This document shows positions 16,049 through 24,916 of a stretch of 61,330 bases of DNA, piece by piece. The DNA comes from Bacteroidota bacterium (GTDB taxonomy: Bacteria > Bacteroidota > Bacteroidia > Flavobacteriales > Weeksellaceae): the NCBI GenBank assembly GCA_023458415.1, contig JAEWZO010000049.1:1-61330 (forward strand). The letters run 5' to 3'. The notes below the pieces were generated by a model that saw only the letters and a program-made list of their open reading frames with translations, was not told the DNA's origin and did not search any database. The translations under genes and the position numbers were made by a program. Position 1 is the first letter of the stretch, and each line of letters starts with the position of its first letter.

Positions 16049-17407
16049 TTATACTACTCCCTGAGCAAGCATTGCTTCAGCAACTTTTACGAATCCGGCG
16101 ATATTTGCACCTTTTACGTAATTCACATAGCCGTCTTCTTCTCTTCCGAAGTCGCGGCAAGCTTTGTGAATTCCAATCATAATCTCTTTTAGTCTTGCAT
16201 CCACTTCTTCAGACGACCAGTTGAGCCTGATAGAGTTTTGAGTCATTTCCAGCCCGGATGTTGCAACACCACCTGCGTTGGATGCTTTTCCAGGAGAAAA
16301 CAGAACTTTATTTTCAAGGAAATAATTGATAGCGTCTAATGTAGAAGGCATATTTGCAGCTTCAGTTACGCAAACAACTCCGTTGCTCACGAGGTTTTTC
16401 GCATCCTCAATGAAAAGTTCGTTCTGAGTTGCAGCCGGGATAGCCACATCACACTTAACCTCCCATGGGCGTTTGCCTGCAAAGAATTCTGCGCTTGGAT
16501 ATTTTTTTACATAATCTTCGGCTCTGTTGTTTCCAGAAGCACGAAGCTCCAATAGATAGTCAACTTTTTCACCGGTAATACCGTCTTTGTCGTAAACGTA
16601 ACCATCAGGACCGGAAATAGTTACAGCCTTTCCGCCAAGTTCTTCAATTTTTTTGATAACACCCCAAGCAACGTTTCCAAAACCGGAAACAGTTACGGTT
16701 TTTCCTTTGAAATCCTGACCGATGGTTTTAAGCATTTGTTCGGCAAAATAAACAACACCGTATCCTGTAGCTTCAGGACGGATTAATGACCCTCCATAAG
16801 CAAGTCCTTTTCCGGTAAGAACTCCGGTAAATTCGTTACGAATTCTCTTATATTGTCCGAAAAGATAACCAATTTCTCTTGCGCCTACTCCAATATCACC
16901 TGCAGGAACATCGGTTTCAGGACCAATATGTTTGCACATTTCTGTCATAAAAGCTTGGCAAAATCTCATGATTTCCATGTTGGATTTTCCTTGCGGATCG
17001 AAATCTGCACCACCTTTTCCACCTCCCATTGGAAGTGTTGTCAATGAGTTTTTGAAGGTCTGCTCGAATGCGAGGAATTTTAGGACAGAAAGATTTACTG
17101 TAGGATGGAAACGGATACCTCCTTTGTAAGGACCGATTGCAGAGTTCATCTGAATTCTGAAACCTCTGTTCACTTGGATTTCTCCTTTGTCATCTACCCA
17201 AGGAACACGGAAGATAATCACTCTTTCCGGCTCTGCCATCCTTTCAAGAAGCTTCATCCCATTGTATTCTTTTTTAGAAGCAATAAATGGTAAAACCGTA
17301 ACTGCTACTTCTTTAACTGCCTGAAGAAACTCGGGCTCATTGGGATTCTTTGCCTCAATCTTGGCAATGAACTCCTGGATTTTTTGATCTACATTATAGT
17401 GTTCCAT
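16049..17407 (-). CDS. gdhA: NADP-specific glutamate dehydrogenase
   Basis: A 452-aa hexameric-type GDH that makes glutamate from 2-oxoglutarate and ammonium. Visible landmarks are the substrate-binding K-G-G-IRFHP loop, the catalytic segment PMGGGKGGADFDPQGKS, DVPAGDIGVGAREIGYLFG and the Rossmann motif VSGFGNVAWG. The length fits the 450-aa class I enzymes, which are usually NADPH-dependent; cofactor choice is inferred from the class. It is a single-gene unit with a TAAATTTG box upstream and a strong terminator downstream. Confidence 0.95.
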   Translation of the reverse strand: MEHYNVDQKIQEFIAKIEAKNPNEPEFLQAVKEVAVTVLPFIASKKEYNGMKLLERMAEPERVIIFRVPWVDDKGEIQVNRGFRIQMNSAIGPYKGGIRFHPTVNLSVLKFLAFEQTFKNSLTTLPMGGGKGGADFDPQGKSNMEIMRFCQAFMTEMCKHIGPETDVPAGDIGVGAREIGYLFGQYKRIRNEFTGVLTGKGLAYGGSLIRPEATGYGVVYFAEQMLKTIGQDFKGKTVTVSGFGNVAWGVIKKIEELGGKAVTISGPDGYVYDKDGITGEKVDYLLELRASGNNRAEDYVKKYPSAEFFAGKRPWEVKCDVAIPAATQNELFIEDAKNLVSNGVVCVTEAANMPSTLDAINYFLENKVLFSPGKASNAGGVATSGLEMTQNSIRLNWSSEEVDARLKEIMIGIHKACRDFGREEDGYVNYVKGANIAGFVKVAEAMLAQGVV

Positions 17408-17429
17408 AGAGGTTGATTGTAAGTGTCAA

Positions 17430-17437
17430 CAAATTTA
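17430..17437 (-). promoter_or_regulatory. -7 promoter box (TAAATTTG) for gdhA
   Basis: An exact minus-strand TAnnTTTG match, 22 bases upstream of the gdhA ATG. The rest of the 183-base gap to dprA is AT-rich with no other clear feature, apart from a weak ATTAACA/TGTTAAT inverted repeat at the dprA stop (about 17575-17591). Confidence 0.65.
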
Positions 17438-17590
17438 ATTTTTTTATCAAAACTCACAAATAATCTTTTTTATTTTAGTGAAAATTCAAAACAAATCATT
17501 AATTATTTTATTAAATTCATAATTTCAAATGTTATTTTACAAATAATAAACGATTAAGTAAAAAAGCATGAAATATTAACAAACTGTTAA

Positions 17591-18703
17591 TTACAGATTT
17601 GCCAAAAATTGTCTCCCGGAAAGTGATTTGATGTATCCTGATAATTCAAGTTCGAGAAGAACAGGTAAAATTTTGCTGGTGGAAAGATCCAGATTTTCGA
17701 CCAATTGATCTAATGAAATATTTGGATTTTTCAAAATTTCATCATAGATAGTTTGTTGATTTTCAGGAAGGTTTATCTTGATTTCAGATTTAGGAAACAG
17801 TTGGCCCGTCTTTTCGATATTATCGTTTAGGCCTAATTGCTCTATTAAATCTTTAATGGTTGAAATGGTTGCCGCTTTGTTTTGCGCAATAAGCATATTG
17901 CAACCTTGGCTGTAGCGGTCGGTAATTTTTCCGGGCAAAGCAAAAACTTCGCGGTTGTACATATTGGCAAAAGTAGCAGTACTTACAGAACCGCCGCCAA
18001 AAGCAGTTTCAACAATTATGGTTGCAGGAGAAAATCCGGCTATAATTCTATTCCGTTGAATGAAATTTTCTCGGTCAGGCTTTTGCGATGAATTGAACTC
18101 GGTCACTAACGCGCCGCCATTTTCAAGAATTTGTTCTGAAAGATTTCTGTTTTTTGCTGGATAAAGAGTGTGAAAACCGTGAGCAAGTACCGCGACAGTT
18201 TTTATAGTGTTGTCCAGTGATTTGGCATGAACTTCCGAGTCTGCGCCCAACGCAAGTCCGCTGATGGTCATCATTCTTCGGGAAGGCAGATTTTCCAAAA
18301 AATCCTGCACAAATTTTTTCCCGTAAGCTGTGATATTTCTTGTTCCTACAATACTTAGTGGAGAAATAGATGAATCGAGATTTCCTTTTAGATAAAGAAT
18401 ACTTGGTGCGTCATCGCATTCACGTAATAGAGGTGGAAGTTCGTTCTGATTTCTGAGGAGGATTTTTATGTTGTTTTTTTCACAAAACTTCAACTCTTTT
18501 TCAGCAAAGCGAAGATGGTCGTCATTGCCAATTTCCTGCGAAATGCGTTTTCCGATTCCTTGAATATTTGTTAAGCCCGATTTGGATAGTTTCCAGACTT
18601 CTTCTGCGGATCCTGCTTTCTGCACAAGCTTCCGAAAGATTACATCGCCGATGAGTGGACATCTGCGCAGGGCGATGGAGTAAAGTGCTTCTTCGGAATA
18701 CAT
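17591..18703 (-). CDS. dprA: DNA-processing protein DprA (Smf)
   Basis: A 370-aa protein from the chosen start. DprA loads RecA on incoming single-stranded DNA during natural transformation. An N-terminal helix-hairpin-helix-like region precedes the Rossmann-like domain with VGTRNITAYG, SGLALGADSEVHA and FGGGSVSTA. The C-terminal winged helix is about residues 310-365. The frame runs up to a TTG at 18721, but that TTG is part of the -7 box TACATTTG, so the ATG at 18703 was chosen. With comM nearby, it suggests competence genes. Confidence 0.92.
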   Translation of the reverse strand: MYSEEALYSIALRRCPLIGDVIFRKLVQKAGSAEEVWKLSKSGLTNIQGIGKRISQEIGNDDHLRFAEKELKFCEKNNIKILLRNQNELPPLLRECDDAPSILYLKGNLDSSISPLSIVGTRNITAYGKKFVQDFLENLPSRRMMTISGLALGADSEVHAKSLDNTIKTVAVLAHGFHTLYPAKNRNLSEQILENGGALVTEFNSSQKPDRENFIQRNRIIAGFSPATIIVETAFGGGSVSTATFANMYNREVFALPGKITDRYSQGCNMLIAQNKAATISTIKDLIEQLGLNDNIEKTGQLFPKSEIKINLPENQQTIYDEILKNPNISLDQLVENLDLSTSKILPVLLELELSGYIKSLSGRQFLANL

Positions 18704-18718
18704 GGTTTTTAGTTTAAC

Positions 18719-18726
18719 CAAATGTA
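18719..18726 (-). promoter_or_regulatory. -7 promoter box (TACATTTG) for dprA
   Basis: An exact minus-strand match, 15 bases upstream of the dprA ATG and downstream of the rhomboid stop codon (18736). It suggests dprA has its own promoter as well as possible read-through. Confidence 0.65.
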
Positions 18727-18735
18727 ATGAAAAAT

Positions 18736-19506
18736 TTACTCTCCTCTGCGGATTTCATCCAGTCTGTCCCAAATGCTTTCCTTTTTCAGGTAAGGCATTT
18801 CTTCAAAATCTTCGGGATGTTTTTCGCGGTATTGCTGCCAAAGTTTATCATCCTTTTCGCTGTAGTAATTCGGGAATTCCCAGATGAATTTTTTCTTTTC
18901 TTCACCGTGTTTTCTGTAGATAAAGGCCATAATAACTCCCACTACAGCTCCTGCTAAATGTGATTGCCAAGAAATTCTGCTTGGTTCTTCTAACGTGTTG
19001 AAGAGTTCTTCCGGCATCACGCCCCAAACAAGTCCGCCATAATAAAGCGCCACCAGAAGAGAAATGGTAAGCAACTTCATATTCCATCTGAAAATTCCGC
19101 TGAAGAATAAGAAAAAGGCAAGAACATACACAATTCCGCTGGCTCCAATGATACAAACGTAACGGTATTCTCCAGTAAAAATATCAATCGGCGGAAGCAG
19201 CCAAACTAAAAACGCTGCAGAAAACCAGCCTGTGAATAAAATTCTTCGGGCAATGGTTGGATAAAACTGATAAAGCAAAAATATCAGCACAAAAATCGGC
19301 ACCAAATTGCCGAAAATATGATCAAGGCCACCATGAAGAAACGGAGAAAAGAAAACGCCTTTCAGACCTTCGGGAACCAAAGGCATGATGGCACCGGAGC
19401 ATCCGTCGAGCACACCAAGATTCTGCAGCAGAAATCCCATCCACATTGCAGAAACCATAATAATGGCGGCATAAACTCCTTTATAATTCAGCGTTTCTTT
19501 AAACAT
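18736..19506 (-). CDS. Rhomboid-family intramembrane serine protease
   Basis: A 256-aa membrane protein with about six helices. The catalytic dyad is clear: S123 in GASGIVY and H183 in SHLAG, with the oxyanion-side motif HGGLDHIFGN at residues 58-67. The C-terminal cytosolic tail (about 200-256) is rich in charged and aromatic residues. Rhomboids cut transmembrane substrates within the bilayer; the substrate is unknown. The frame is open to a TTG at 19569, but the ATG at 19506 gives a normal N-terminus before the first helix. Confidence 0.92.
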   Translation of the reverse strand: MFKETLNYKGVYAAIIMVSAMWMGFLLQNLGVLDGCSGAIMPLVPEGLKGVFFSPFLHGGLDHIFGNLVPIFVLIFLLYQFYPTIARRILFTGWFSAAFLVWLLPPIDIFTGEYRYVCIIGASGIVYVLAFFLFFSGIFRWNMKLLTISLLVALYYGGLVWGVMPEELFNTLEEPSRISWQSHLAGAVVGVIMAFIYRKHGEEKKKFIWEFPNYYSEKDDKLWQQYREKHPEDFEEMPYLKKESIWDRLDEIRRGE

Positions 19507-19643
19507 TTTTGTTTTTGCACAAAGAAGAAGCCAGAAAAAAATACTGGTAAATCTGTCGGCATCTATCAAAGATATTCTAAAAAAGAGGACAAAAGGTAAT
19601 AATTTGAAGTTTTGAGCGTTTCAACCTATTTATAGGAAATTAG

Positions 19644-19651
19644 TAACTTTG
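19644..19651 (+). promoter_or_regulatory. -7 promoter box (TAACTTTG) for the first DUF3078 gene
   Basis: An exact TAnnTTTG match ending 7 bases before the ATG at 19659, so the transcript is probably leaderless or nearly so. Confidence 0.65.
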
Positions 19652-19658
19652 CAGGCGT

Positions 19659-20777
19659 ATGTTTTCGAAAAAAATTATTGTATTATTCTTTTTGCTTGCT
19701 TTTTTGCAGGTGTTTTCGCAGATAAATCCGCTCGTTAGGAAACAGATTGATTCCATTTCTCAGGATGGATGGAATACGGTAAAGTTGGATCTGGACAGCT
19801 TGGCGAATCCGAAATTTGTTCGTTTCGACAGACATTTTAAAGATACCATCGTCATTCGCGACAAAGTGGTTATTGCGAACATTACCGAAGAAATTCCGGT
19901 TACGCCCTATAATTTGCTGAAGACCAAGGACGATAATAAATGGTTTTATTACGGGCAACACAATCTGGTTTTCAACCAGGCCTCTTTTTCAAACTGGAAT
20001 GCCGGCGGAAACAACAATATCGGGGTAATCGGAAAAGTAAACTATAACCTTAGTTATAAAACCGGAAATCATTATCTGGAAAACATTCTTCAAATGGGAT
20101 TTGGTTTTGTGGCTTCCAGCGGGCAATCTTCCCGAAAAACAGAAGATTATATCAATCTGAGTATGAATTACGGATATGATATCGGGAAAAATTATTATTT
20201 GTCATCGGGTTTTCAGTTTGTATCTCAGTTTGCTCCAGGATTTAATTATACCGAAACACCTGATCCGGTTTTCGAGGACCGCATTTCGAGATTTATGTCG
20301 CCCGGTTATTTCAGTGCCGGTTTAGGGATTTCATATAATCCGAATGAAAATTTTCAGGCAATATTCCGTCCTGTAAATGGGAAATTTACCGTTGTTACCG
20401 ACGCGCTGCTTCAGAAAGCCGGAAGATATGGTTTGGAACGCGACGGTCAAAATGTGAGAAGCGAGATTGGTGCGATGCTGAATTTACTGTACCGCTTAAA
20501 AATCTATAAAGACATCCATTTAGTTAATCAGCTGAATTTCTTCAGTAACTATATTTATCATCCTGAGAGAGTCGATATTTCCTACAACGGCGTTTTGAAC
20601 ATTCGCTTTAATGAGTTTATTTCAACAGTGGTGAGTTTAGATTTGCTTTACGATCACGATCAGCTACAGCGTCTTCAACTTAAACAGACTTTAGGAATTG
20701 GTCTTTCGTATAATTTAGGTTTTGATCACAAAGAGAGACGTAGCAAACGGATGGTAAAACCGTTTATTACATCGTAG
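19659..20777 (+). CDS. DUF3078 outer-membrane-type protein (copy 1)
   Basis: A 372-aa exported protein with a signal peptide ending VFSQ (residue 21) and a DUF3078 region from about residue 90, starting NLVFNQASFSNWNAGGNNNIG. The rest alternates aromatic and polar residues, as in beta-barrel strands. Copy 1 carries an extra region (residues about 22-90) before this domain that copy 2 lacks. DUF3078 is common in Bacteroidota and probably forms an outer-membrane barrel, but its function is unknown. A close paralogue follows immediately. Confidence 0.82.
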   Translation: MFSKKIIVLFFLLAFLQVFSQINPLVRKQIDSISQDGWNTVKLDLDSLANPKFVRFDRHFKDTIVIRDKVVIANITEEIPVTPYNLLKTKDDNKWFYYGQHNLVFNQASFSNWNAGGNNNIGVIGKVNYNLSYKTGNHYLENILQMGFGFVASSGQSSRKTEDYINLSMNYGYDIGKNYYLSSGFQFVSQFAPGFNYTETPDPVFEDRISRFMSPGYFSAGLGISYNPNENFQAIFRPVNGKFTVVTDALLQKAGRYGLERDGQNVRSEIGAMLNLLYRLKIYKDIHLVNQLNFFSNYIYHPERVDISYNGVLNIRFNEFISTVVSLDLLYDHDQLQRLQLKQTLGIGLSYNLGFDHKERRSKRMVKPFITS

Positions 20778-20801
20778 AATAGCTGTAATCGCAAAAATTC
20801 A

Positions 20802-20809
20802 TACCTTTG
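20802..20809 (+). promoter_or_regulatory. -7 promoter box (TACCTTTG) for the second DUF3078 gene
   Basis: An exact TAnnTTTG match, 19 bases upstream of the proposed ATT start at 20829. It supports translation beginning near 20829, about 117 bases before the first in-frame ATG at 20946. Confidence 0.7.
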
Positions 20810-20828
20810 CAGTCCTAAAAAACAGGGT

Positions 20829-21737
20829 ATTAAAAAACTATTATTTTTTGCGCTTTTTGCAGGCGGTTTAATTTCCGCACAGTATTCTTTAGCTGTAGAT
20901 CAGGATACCGTAAAACACTGGTCGGTACAGGGACAGAATACTTTAATGCTTAACCAAGCCGCTTTTTCCAACTGGGTTGGTGGTGGAGCCAATAATATTG
21001 GATGGCTTGCCGGAACCAATTACAACATGACCTACGAAAAAGACAAAGATCTTTGGGAAAACATCGTAATTCTTGGTTATGGACAGAATAATACTGAAGG
21101 TGTGGGTAACAGAAAAACTCAGGATGTCATCAATCTTTCTACTAATTACGGAAGAAAAATTTCTAAGAACTGGTATGTTTCTGCAGGCGCGAGTTTGCTT
21201 ACGCAGTTTGCTCCTGGTTATGAAGACGGAAACAATCCTGCAGCTCCAAAAATTTCAAATTTCATGGCTCCGGGATATGTAAACCTTGGTGCTGGTTTCA
21301 CTTACAGACCCAACGATAATTTTACGATGACACTGCGTCCCGCCAATGCAAGATGGACTTTCGTTCTTGATGAGGATTTACAGAGAGCCGGAAATTACGG
21401 TTTGAAAAACGACGGCGATTCTTCACTTTTCCAGTTCGGTTTTCTGGGTACTGCAATGTATAAAGTTCAGATTATGGAGAATATGCATCTTACAAATACC
21501 GCTTCGGTTTTTTCCAATTATTTGGATCATCCGGAACGATTGGTACTTTCTTATGGAGGCGTGCTTAATATGAAAATCAACAAATATGTGTCGTCAATAA
21601 TCACTTTGGATTTGCTGTATGATCATAATCAAATCCAGAAAACTCAGTTGAAACAAACGCTTGGAGTTGGTTTCGCCTACAATATTGGCAACGGCGTAAC
21701 AAGATCAGAAAACAAGAACAACCAGACCTGGAAATAG
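20829..21737 (+). CDS. DUF3078 outer-membrane-type protein (copy 2), apparent ATT start codon
   Basis: A 302-aa paralogue of the preceding gene; both carry the NQA-SFSNW-type signature and the FAPGY motif. The first ATG in frame (20946) falls inside the conserved domain. Reading upstream in the same frame gives a good signal peptide: KKLLFFALFAGGLISAQ, preceded by the codon ATT at 20829 where ATG is expected. No ATG, GTG or TTG lies between the promoter box and that point. The gene therefore seems to start with ATT, a rare start known from infC. A point mutation, a base-call error, or a decaying gene would look the same. Confidence 0.75.
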   Translation: MKKLLFFALFAGGLISAQYSLAVDQDTVKHWSVQGQNTLMLNQAAFSNWVGGGANNIGWLAGTNYNMTYEKDKDLWENIVILGYGQNNTEGVGNRKTQDVINLSTNYGRKISKNWYVSAGASLLTQFAPGYEDGNNPAAPKISNFMAPGYVNLGAGFTYRPNDNFTMTLRPANARWTFVLDEDLQRAGNYGLKNDGDSSLFQFGFLGTAMYKVQIMENMHLTNTASVFSNYLDHPERLVLSYGGVLNMKINKYVSSIITLDLLYDHNQIQKTQLKQTLGVGFAYNIGNGVTRSENKNNQTWK

Positions 21738-21753
21738 GATGAAATTTTTGAAT

Positions 21754-21782
21754 AAACCGCTTCTTTGAGGCGGTTTTCTTTT
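21754..21782. terminator. Bidirectional terminator between DUF3078 copy 2 and comM
   Basis: The stem AAACCGC (21754-21760) with GCGGTTT (21770-21776) continues inward with TC/GA pairing and is followed by a T-rich stretch. It is placed between convergent stop codons. Confidence 0.75.
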
Positions 21783-23318
21783 TTATACATTCCAAAATTC
21801 TCGGTCGAGACTTCGGTATTGAATAGCTTCAGCAATATGTGAGGAAAGAATTTTCTCGCTCGAATCCAAATCTGCAACCGTTCGGGAAACTTTCAAAATT
21901 CTGTCGTACGCACGCGCAGATAGATTGAGCTTTTCCATTGCTGTTTTCAGTAGGTTAGTTGAGGTTTCATCCAGGCTGCAGTATTTTTCGATTTCTTTTG
22001 GTCCCATTTGGGAGTTGTAATTTATTTCAAGGTTTTTAAACCGCTCGCTTTGCATTTCTCTCGCGTTGAGAACTCTTTTCCGAATTTCGACGCTGGTTTC
22101 GCCTTTTCGCTTTTCTGTCAGTTGATTGAATTCAACTTTCTGTACTTCAATATGAATATCAATCCTGTCCAGAAGTGGTCCGGAAAGTTTATTCATATAT
22201 CTCTGCATTTCTGAAATCGAGGAAGTGTTATTCGGGTCATCCGGAAAAAATCCACTCGGACTTGGATTCATACTTGCAACCAGCATAAAACTCGCTGGAT
22301 AATTCACGGTAAATTTTGCTCTGGAAATGGTAACTTCTCTGTCTTCCAGCGGTTGCCGCATTACTTCCAGAACGGTCCGTTTAAACTCGGGCATTTCATC
22401 CAGAAAAAGTACACCGTTGTGAGCCAGTGAAATTTCGCCGGGTTGCGGATAAGTACCGCCACCAACTAAGGCCACGTCGGAAATGGTATGATGTGGACTT
22501 CTAAACGGGCGTACCGTCATCAGTGAAGTTTCTGTCCCAATTTTTCCTGCGACGGAGTGAATCTTGGTGGTTTCCAAGGCTTCTTTCAGTGTAAGTGGCG
22601 GCAATATACTTGGAACTCTTTTAGCAATCATGGTTTTTCCACTGCCGGGCGGACCGATGAGTATAATATTGTGTCCTCCCGCTGCAGCTACTTCCATCGC
22701 ACGTTTTGCCGTTTCCTGGCCTTTTACTTCTGAAAAATCAAAAGGGAAATCATTGATTTTTTCCTGAAATTCTTTCCGGGTATCAATTTGAGTTATTTCC
22801 AAAGGAATTCCTTCGTGAAAAAAATCAATTACTTCCTTAATATTTTCAACACCCATTACTTCAAGATCATTTACAATTGCTGCTTCACGAACATTCTGTT
22901 TTGGTAAAATAATTCCTTTAAAGCCTTCTTCTCTGGCTTTTATCGCGATGGGCAAAACGCCTTTGATTGGCAACAAACCACCGTCAAGTGAGAGTTCGCC
23001 CATAATCAGATAATCGCTGATATTCTCTGCATTAATTTGCGATGATGCGGCAAGAATTCCGAGTGCAATACTCAGATCATAAGCAGATCCTTCCTTTCGC
23101 AAATCTGCAGGAGCCATGTTGATTGTAATCTTTTTCCCCGGGATTTTGAAGCCAACATTTTTCAGCGCAGCTGAAATACGGTAACTGCTTTCCTTGATGG
23201 CGTTATCGGGTAAACCGACTAAATGATAGCCAACACCTCCGGTGTCAACGTTCACTTCAATGGTGATGGTTTGTGCTGAAACGCCGTGGATGGCGCTTCC
23301 GTAAACTTTTACTAACAT
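21783..23318 (-). CDS. comM: ComM/YifB-family Mg-chelatase-like AAA+ ATPase
   Basis: A 511-aa protein of the YifB/ComM family; ComM is a hexameric helicase that promotes branch migration during natural transformation. The N-terminal Lon-protease-like ChlI domain (about 1-180) has GLPDNAIKESS and KITINMAPADLRKEGSAYDL. The AAA+ domain has Walker A GPPGSGKTMIAKR, Walker B ISLAHNGVLFLDEMPEF, and arginine-finger-type LLDRIDIHIEV. The C-terminal Mg-chelatase domain includes LSARAYDRILKVSRTVADL. Its start is the first ATG, close to the divergent mscS gene. Confidence 0.93.
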   Translation of the reverse strand: MLVKVYGSAIHGVSAQTITIEVNVDTGGVGYHLVGLPDNAIKESSYRISAALKNVGFKIPGKKITINMAPADLRKEGSAYDLSIALGILAASSQINAENISDYLIMGELSLDGGLLPIKGVLPIAIKAREEGFKGIILPKQNVREAAIVNDLEVMGVENIKEVIDFFHEGIPLEITQIDTRKEFQEKINDFPFDFSEVKGQETAKRAMEVAAAGGHNIILIGPPGSGKTMIAKRVPSILPPLTLKEALETTKIHSVAGKIGTETSLMTVRPFRSPHHTISDVALVGGGTYPQPGEISLAHNGVLFLDEMPEFKRTVLEVMRQPLEDREVTISRAKFTVNYPASFMLVASMNPSPSGFFPDDPNNTSSISEMQRYMNKLSGPLLDRIDIHIEVQKVEFNQLTEKRKGETSVEIRKRVLNAREMQSERFKNLEINYNSQMGPKEIEKYCSLDETSTNLLKTAMEKLNLSARAYDRILKVSRTVADLDSSEKILSSHIAEAIQYRSLDREFWNV

Positions 23319-23425
23319 GGTTTTCGTTTTTTTGTGATGATGCCAACTTTGAATTAAGCATCAAATCATTGTAAAGCTATAAAAAACCAGTGACATTTTT
23401 TTGGTACATTGCGGCAAACTTAAAA

Positions 23426-24289
23426 ATGAAAGAAGACGTTGGCGAAATTACCGAAGAGGTAAGTATGACTTTTAAACAAATTCTGGAGTACAATATTTTC
23501 ACACTTGGTAAGTATTCACTGAGTGTTTATGAAGTTCTTGCAGTAGCGATCATCATTGCAGTGGCTATGGCTGCATCCATGCTCCTGAAGAAATTTATTT
23601 ACCGTTCGGAGCGGATAGATCTCGGTAAAAAGTACGCATTTTCTCAGATGTTCCACTACCTGATTGTTGTAGTGATGATTTTCCTGGTGTTGCGAACATT
23701 GGGAGTAAATATTTCTCCGCTTCTTGTAGGCTCCGGAGCCATTTTGGTCGGAATTGGTTTAGGACTTCAAAACCTTTTTCTTGATTTTATTTCGGGCGTA
23801 ATTATTTTAATTGACCGAACTGTGAGAGTAGGAGATATAATCGATGTTGATGGAATAATCGGACAGGTTCAGGAAATCAAAATGCGAACAACCACAATTC
23901 TTACGAGGGATAACAAAAACATGATTTTTCCTAATTCTATGCTTACAAAAGACCGGCTGGTAAATTTTTCTCACAACGATGATATTGTTACCTTCGATAT
24001 TGAAGTGGGAGTTCATTATGATACCGACATTGATACAGCGGAAAAACTGATGAAAGAATCTGCTTTGGAGAGCGAACATGTTCTGCAGGATCCTGGACCA
24101 ATTGTGCGTTTAGAGGGTTTTGGAGACAGTGCGCTGAATCTTAAGATGTTTTATTCGTCCAGAAATCTTTTCCGTCAACCGAGAATTCAGAGTGAGATTC
24201 GAAAATCAATTCTGAAAAAATTCCGTGAGAACGAAATCAATATTCCATATCCAATCCGCACGCTGGATTTTCCTCAACATTCAGAATAA
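23426..24289 (+). CDS. Small-conductance mechanosensitive channel, MscS family
   Basis: A 287-aa membrane protein with three N-terminal helices. The third, pore-lining helix is glycine- and alanine-rich (LLVGSGAILVGIGLGLQNLFLDFISG), as in MscS. A beta domain follows, with RTVRVGDIIDVDGIIGQVQEI and the NSMLTKDRLVNFS motif, then an alpha/beta C-terminal domain. It releases solutes on hypo-osmotic shock. The frame reaches up to a GTG at 23390, but the ATG at 23426 follows a TACATTGC box-like sequence and is preferred. Confidence 0.9.
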   Translation: MKEDVGEITEEVSMTFKQILEYNIFTLGKYSLSVYEVLAVAIIIAVAMAASMLLKKFIYRSERIDLGKKYAFSQMFHYLIVVVMIFLVLRTLGVNISPLLVGSGAILVGIGLGLQNLFLDFISGVIILIDRTVRVGDIIDVDGIIGQVQEIKMRTTTILTRDNKNMIFPNSMLTKDRLVNFSHNDDIVTFDIEVGVHYDTDIDTAEKLMKESALESEHVLQDPGPIVRLEGFGDSALNLKMFYSSRNLFRQPRIQSEIRKSILKKFRENEINIPYPIRTLDFPQHSE

Positions 24290-24292
24290 AAA

Positions 24293-24314
24293 AAGCCACC
24301 TTTTTAGGTGGCTT
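24293..24314. terminator. Bidirectional terminator between mscS and sodC
   Basis: An 8-bp stem, AAGCCACC (24293-24300) with GGTGGCTT (24307-24314), has loop TTTTTA. Flanking A- and T-runs let it work on either strand; it lies between convergent stop codons. Confidence 0.85.
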
Positions 24315-24320
24315 AATTTT

Positions 24321-24827
24321 TTATTTTATTTCTACACAACCAATTCTTCCTCCGGCATTTCCGGTTGGCTGGGTTTTAAAATCATCAGATTTGGAGTGGA
24401 TGATAATCGATTTTCCAATGAGATTTTTAGCTGGATTGCTACAGCCAATACACCACTTGTCGGTCTTCATTACCAAACGTGCGGTTCCATCTTTATCAGC
24501 TCTTAGGTTTCCAAGATCACCTACATGGTGTTCTCCAACGCCCCATTTTCCGTGCTGCTGCGAAGTTGGATTCCAGTGTCCTCCTGCTGAACTTCCATCT
24601 GCTGCTGAACAATCGCCAAATTCGTGGATGTGGGCAGCGTGTATTCCGTTTGCACTTAGTTTATACACATTCATATCCAATTCAACAGAGCCACCTTTCT
24701 GAACGAATTTTGCTGTTCCCTGAGTGTTGCTTCCGCTTTTTGAATTGATGGTATACGTTTTCGTAGTTCCGCAGGAAACCGCCAAAGCTGCACCGCAGAT
24801 TACCATAGAAAGATTGAAAATTTTCAT
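24321..24827 (-). CDS. sodC: Cu/Zn superoxide dismutase, lipoprotein
   Basis: A 168-aa Cu/Zn SOD that converts superoxide to oxygen and H2O2. The signal peptide ends LAVSC, with C19 as the probable lipid-attached cysteine. Metal ligands are H66 and H68 (HIHEFGDC), H84 (GGHWNP), H100/H101 with D104 (HHVGDLGN), and H144 (IIHSKSDDF). The C73-C164 pair should form the usual disulfide. An additional pair C126/C129 lies in a WCIGC loop. It is transcribed alone with a TAATTTTG box upstream. Confidence 0.92.
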   Translation of the reverse strand: MKIFNLSMVICGAALAVSCGTTKTYTINSKSGSNTQGTAKFVQKGGSVELDMNVYKLSANGIHAAHIHEFGDCSAADGSSAGGHWNPTSQQHGKWGVGEHHVGDLGNLRADKDGTARLVMKTDKWCIGCSNPAKNLIGKSIIIHSKSDDFKTQPTGNAGGRIGCVEIK

Positions 24828-24849
24828 ATGTTTTATTTTAAATGATGTC

Positions 24850-24857
24850 CAAAATTA
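24850..24857 (-). promoter_or_regulatory. -7 promoter box (TAATTTTG) for sodC
   Basis: An exact minus-strand TAnnTTTG match, 22 bases before the sodC ATG. Confidence 0.6.
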
Positions 24858-24916
24858 CCCAATAAATCAGGTTGCGTTGTTATATCTCAGGAAAAAAAAA
24901 TTACAAAAGAACAACG

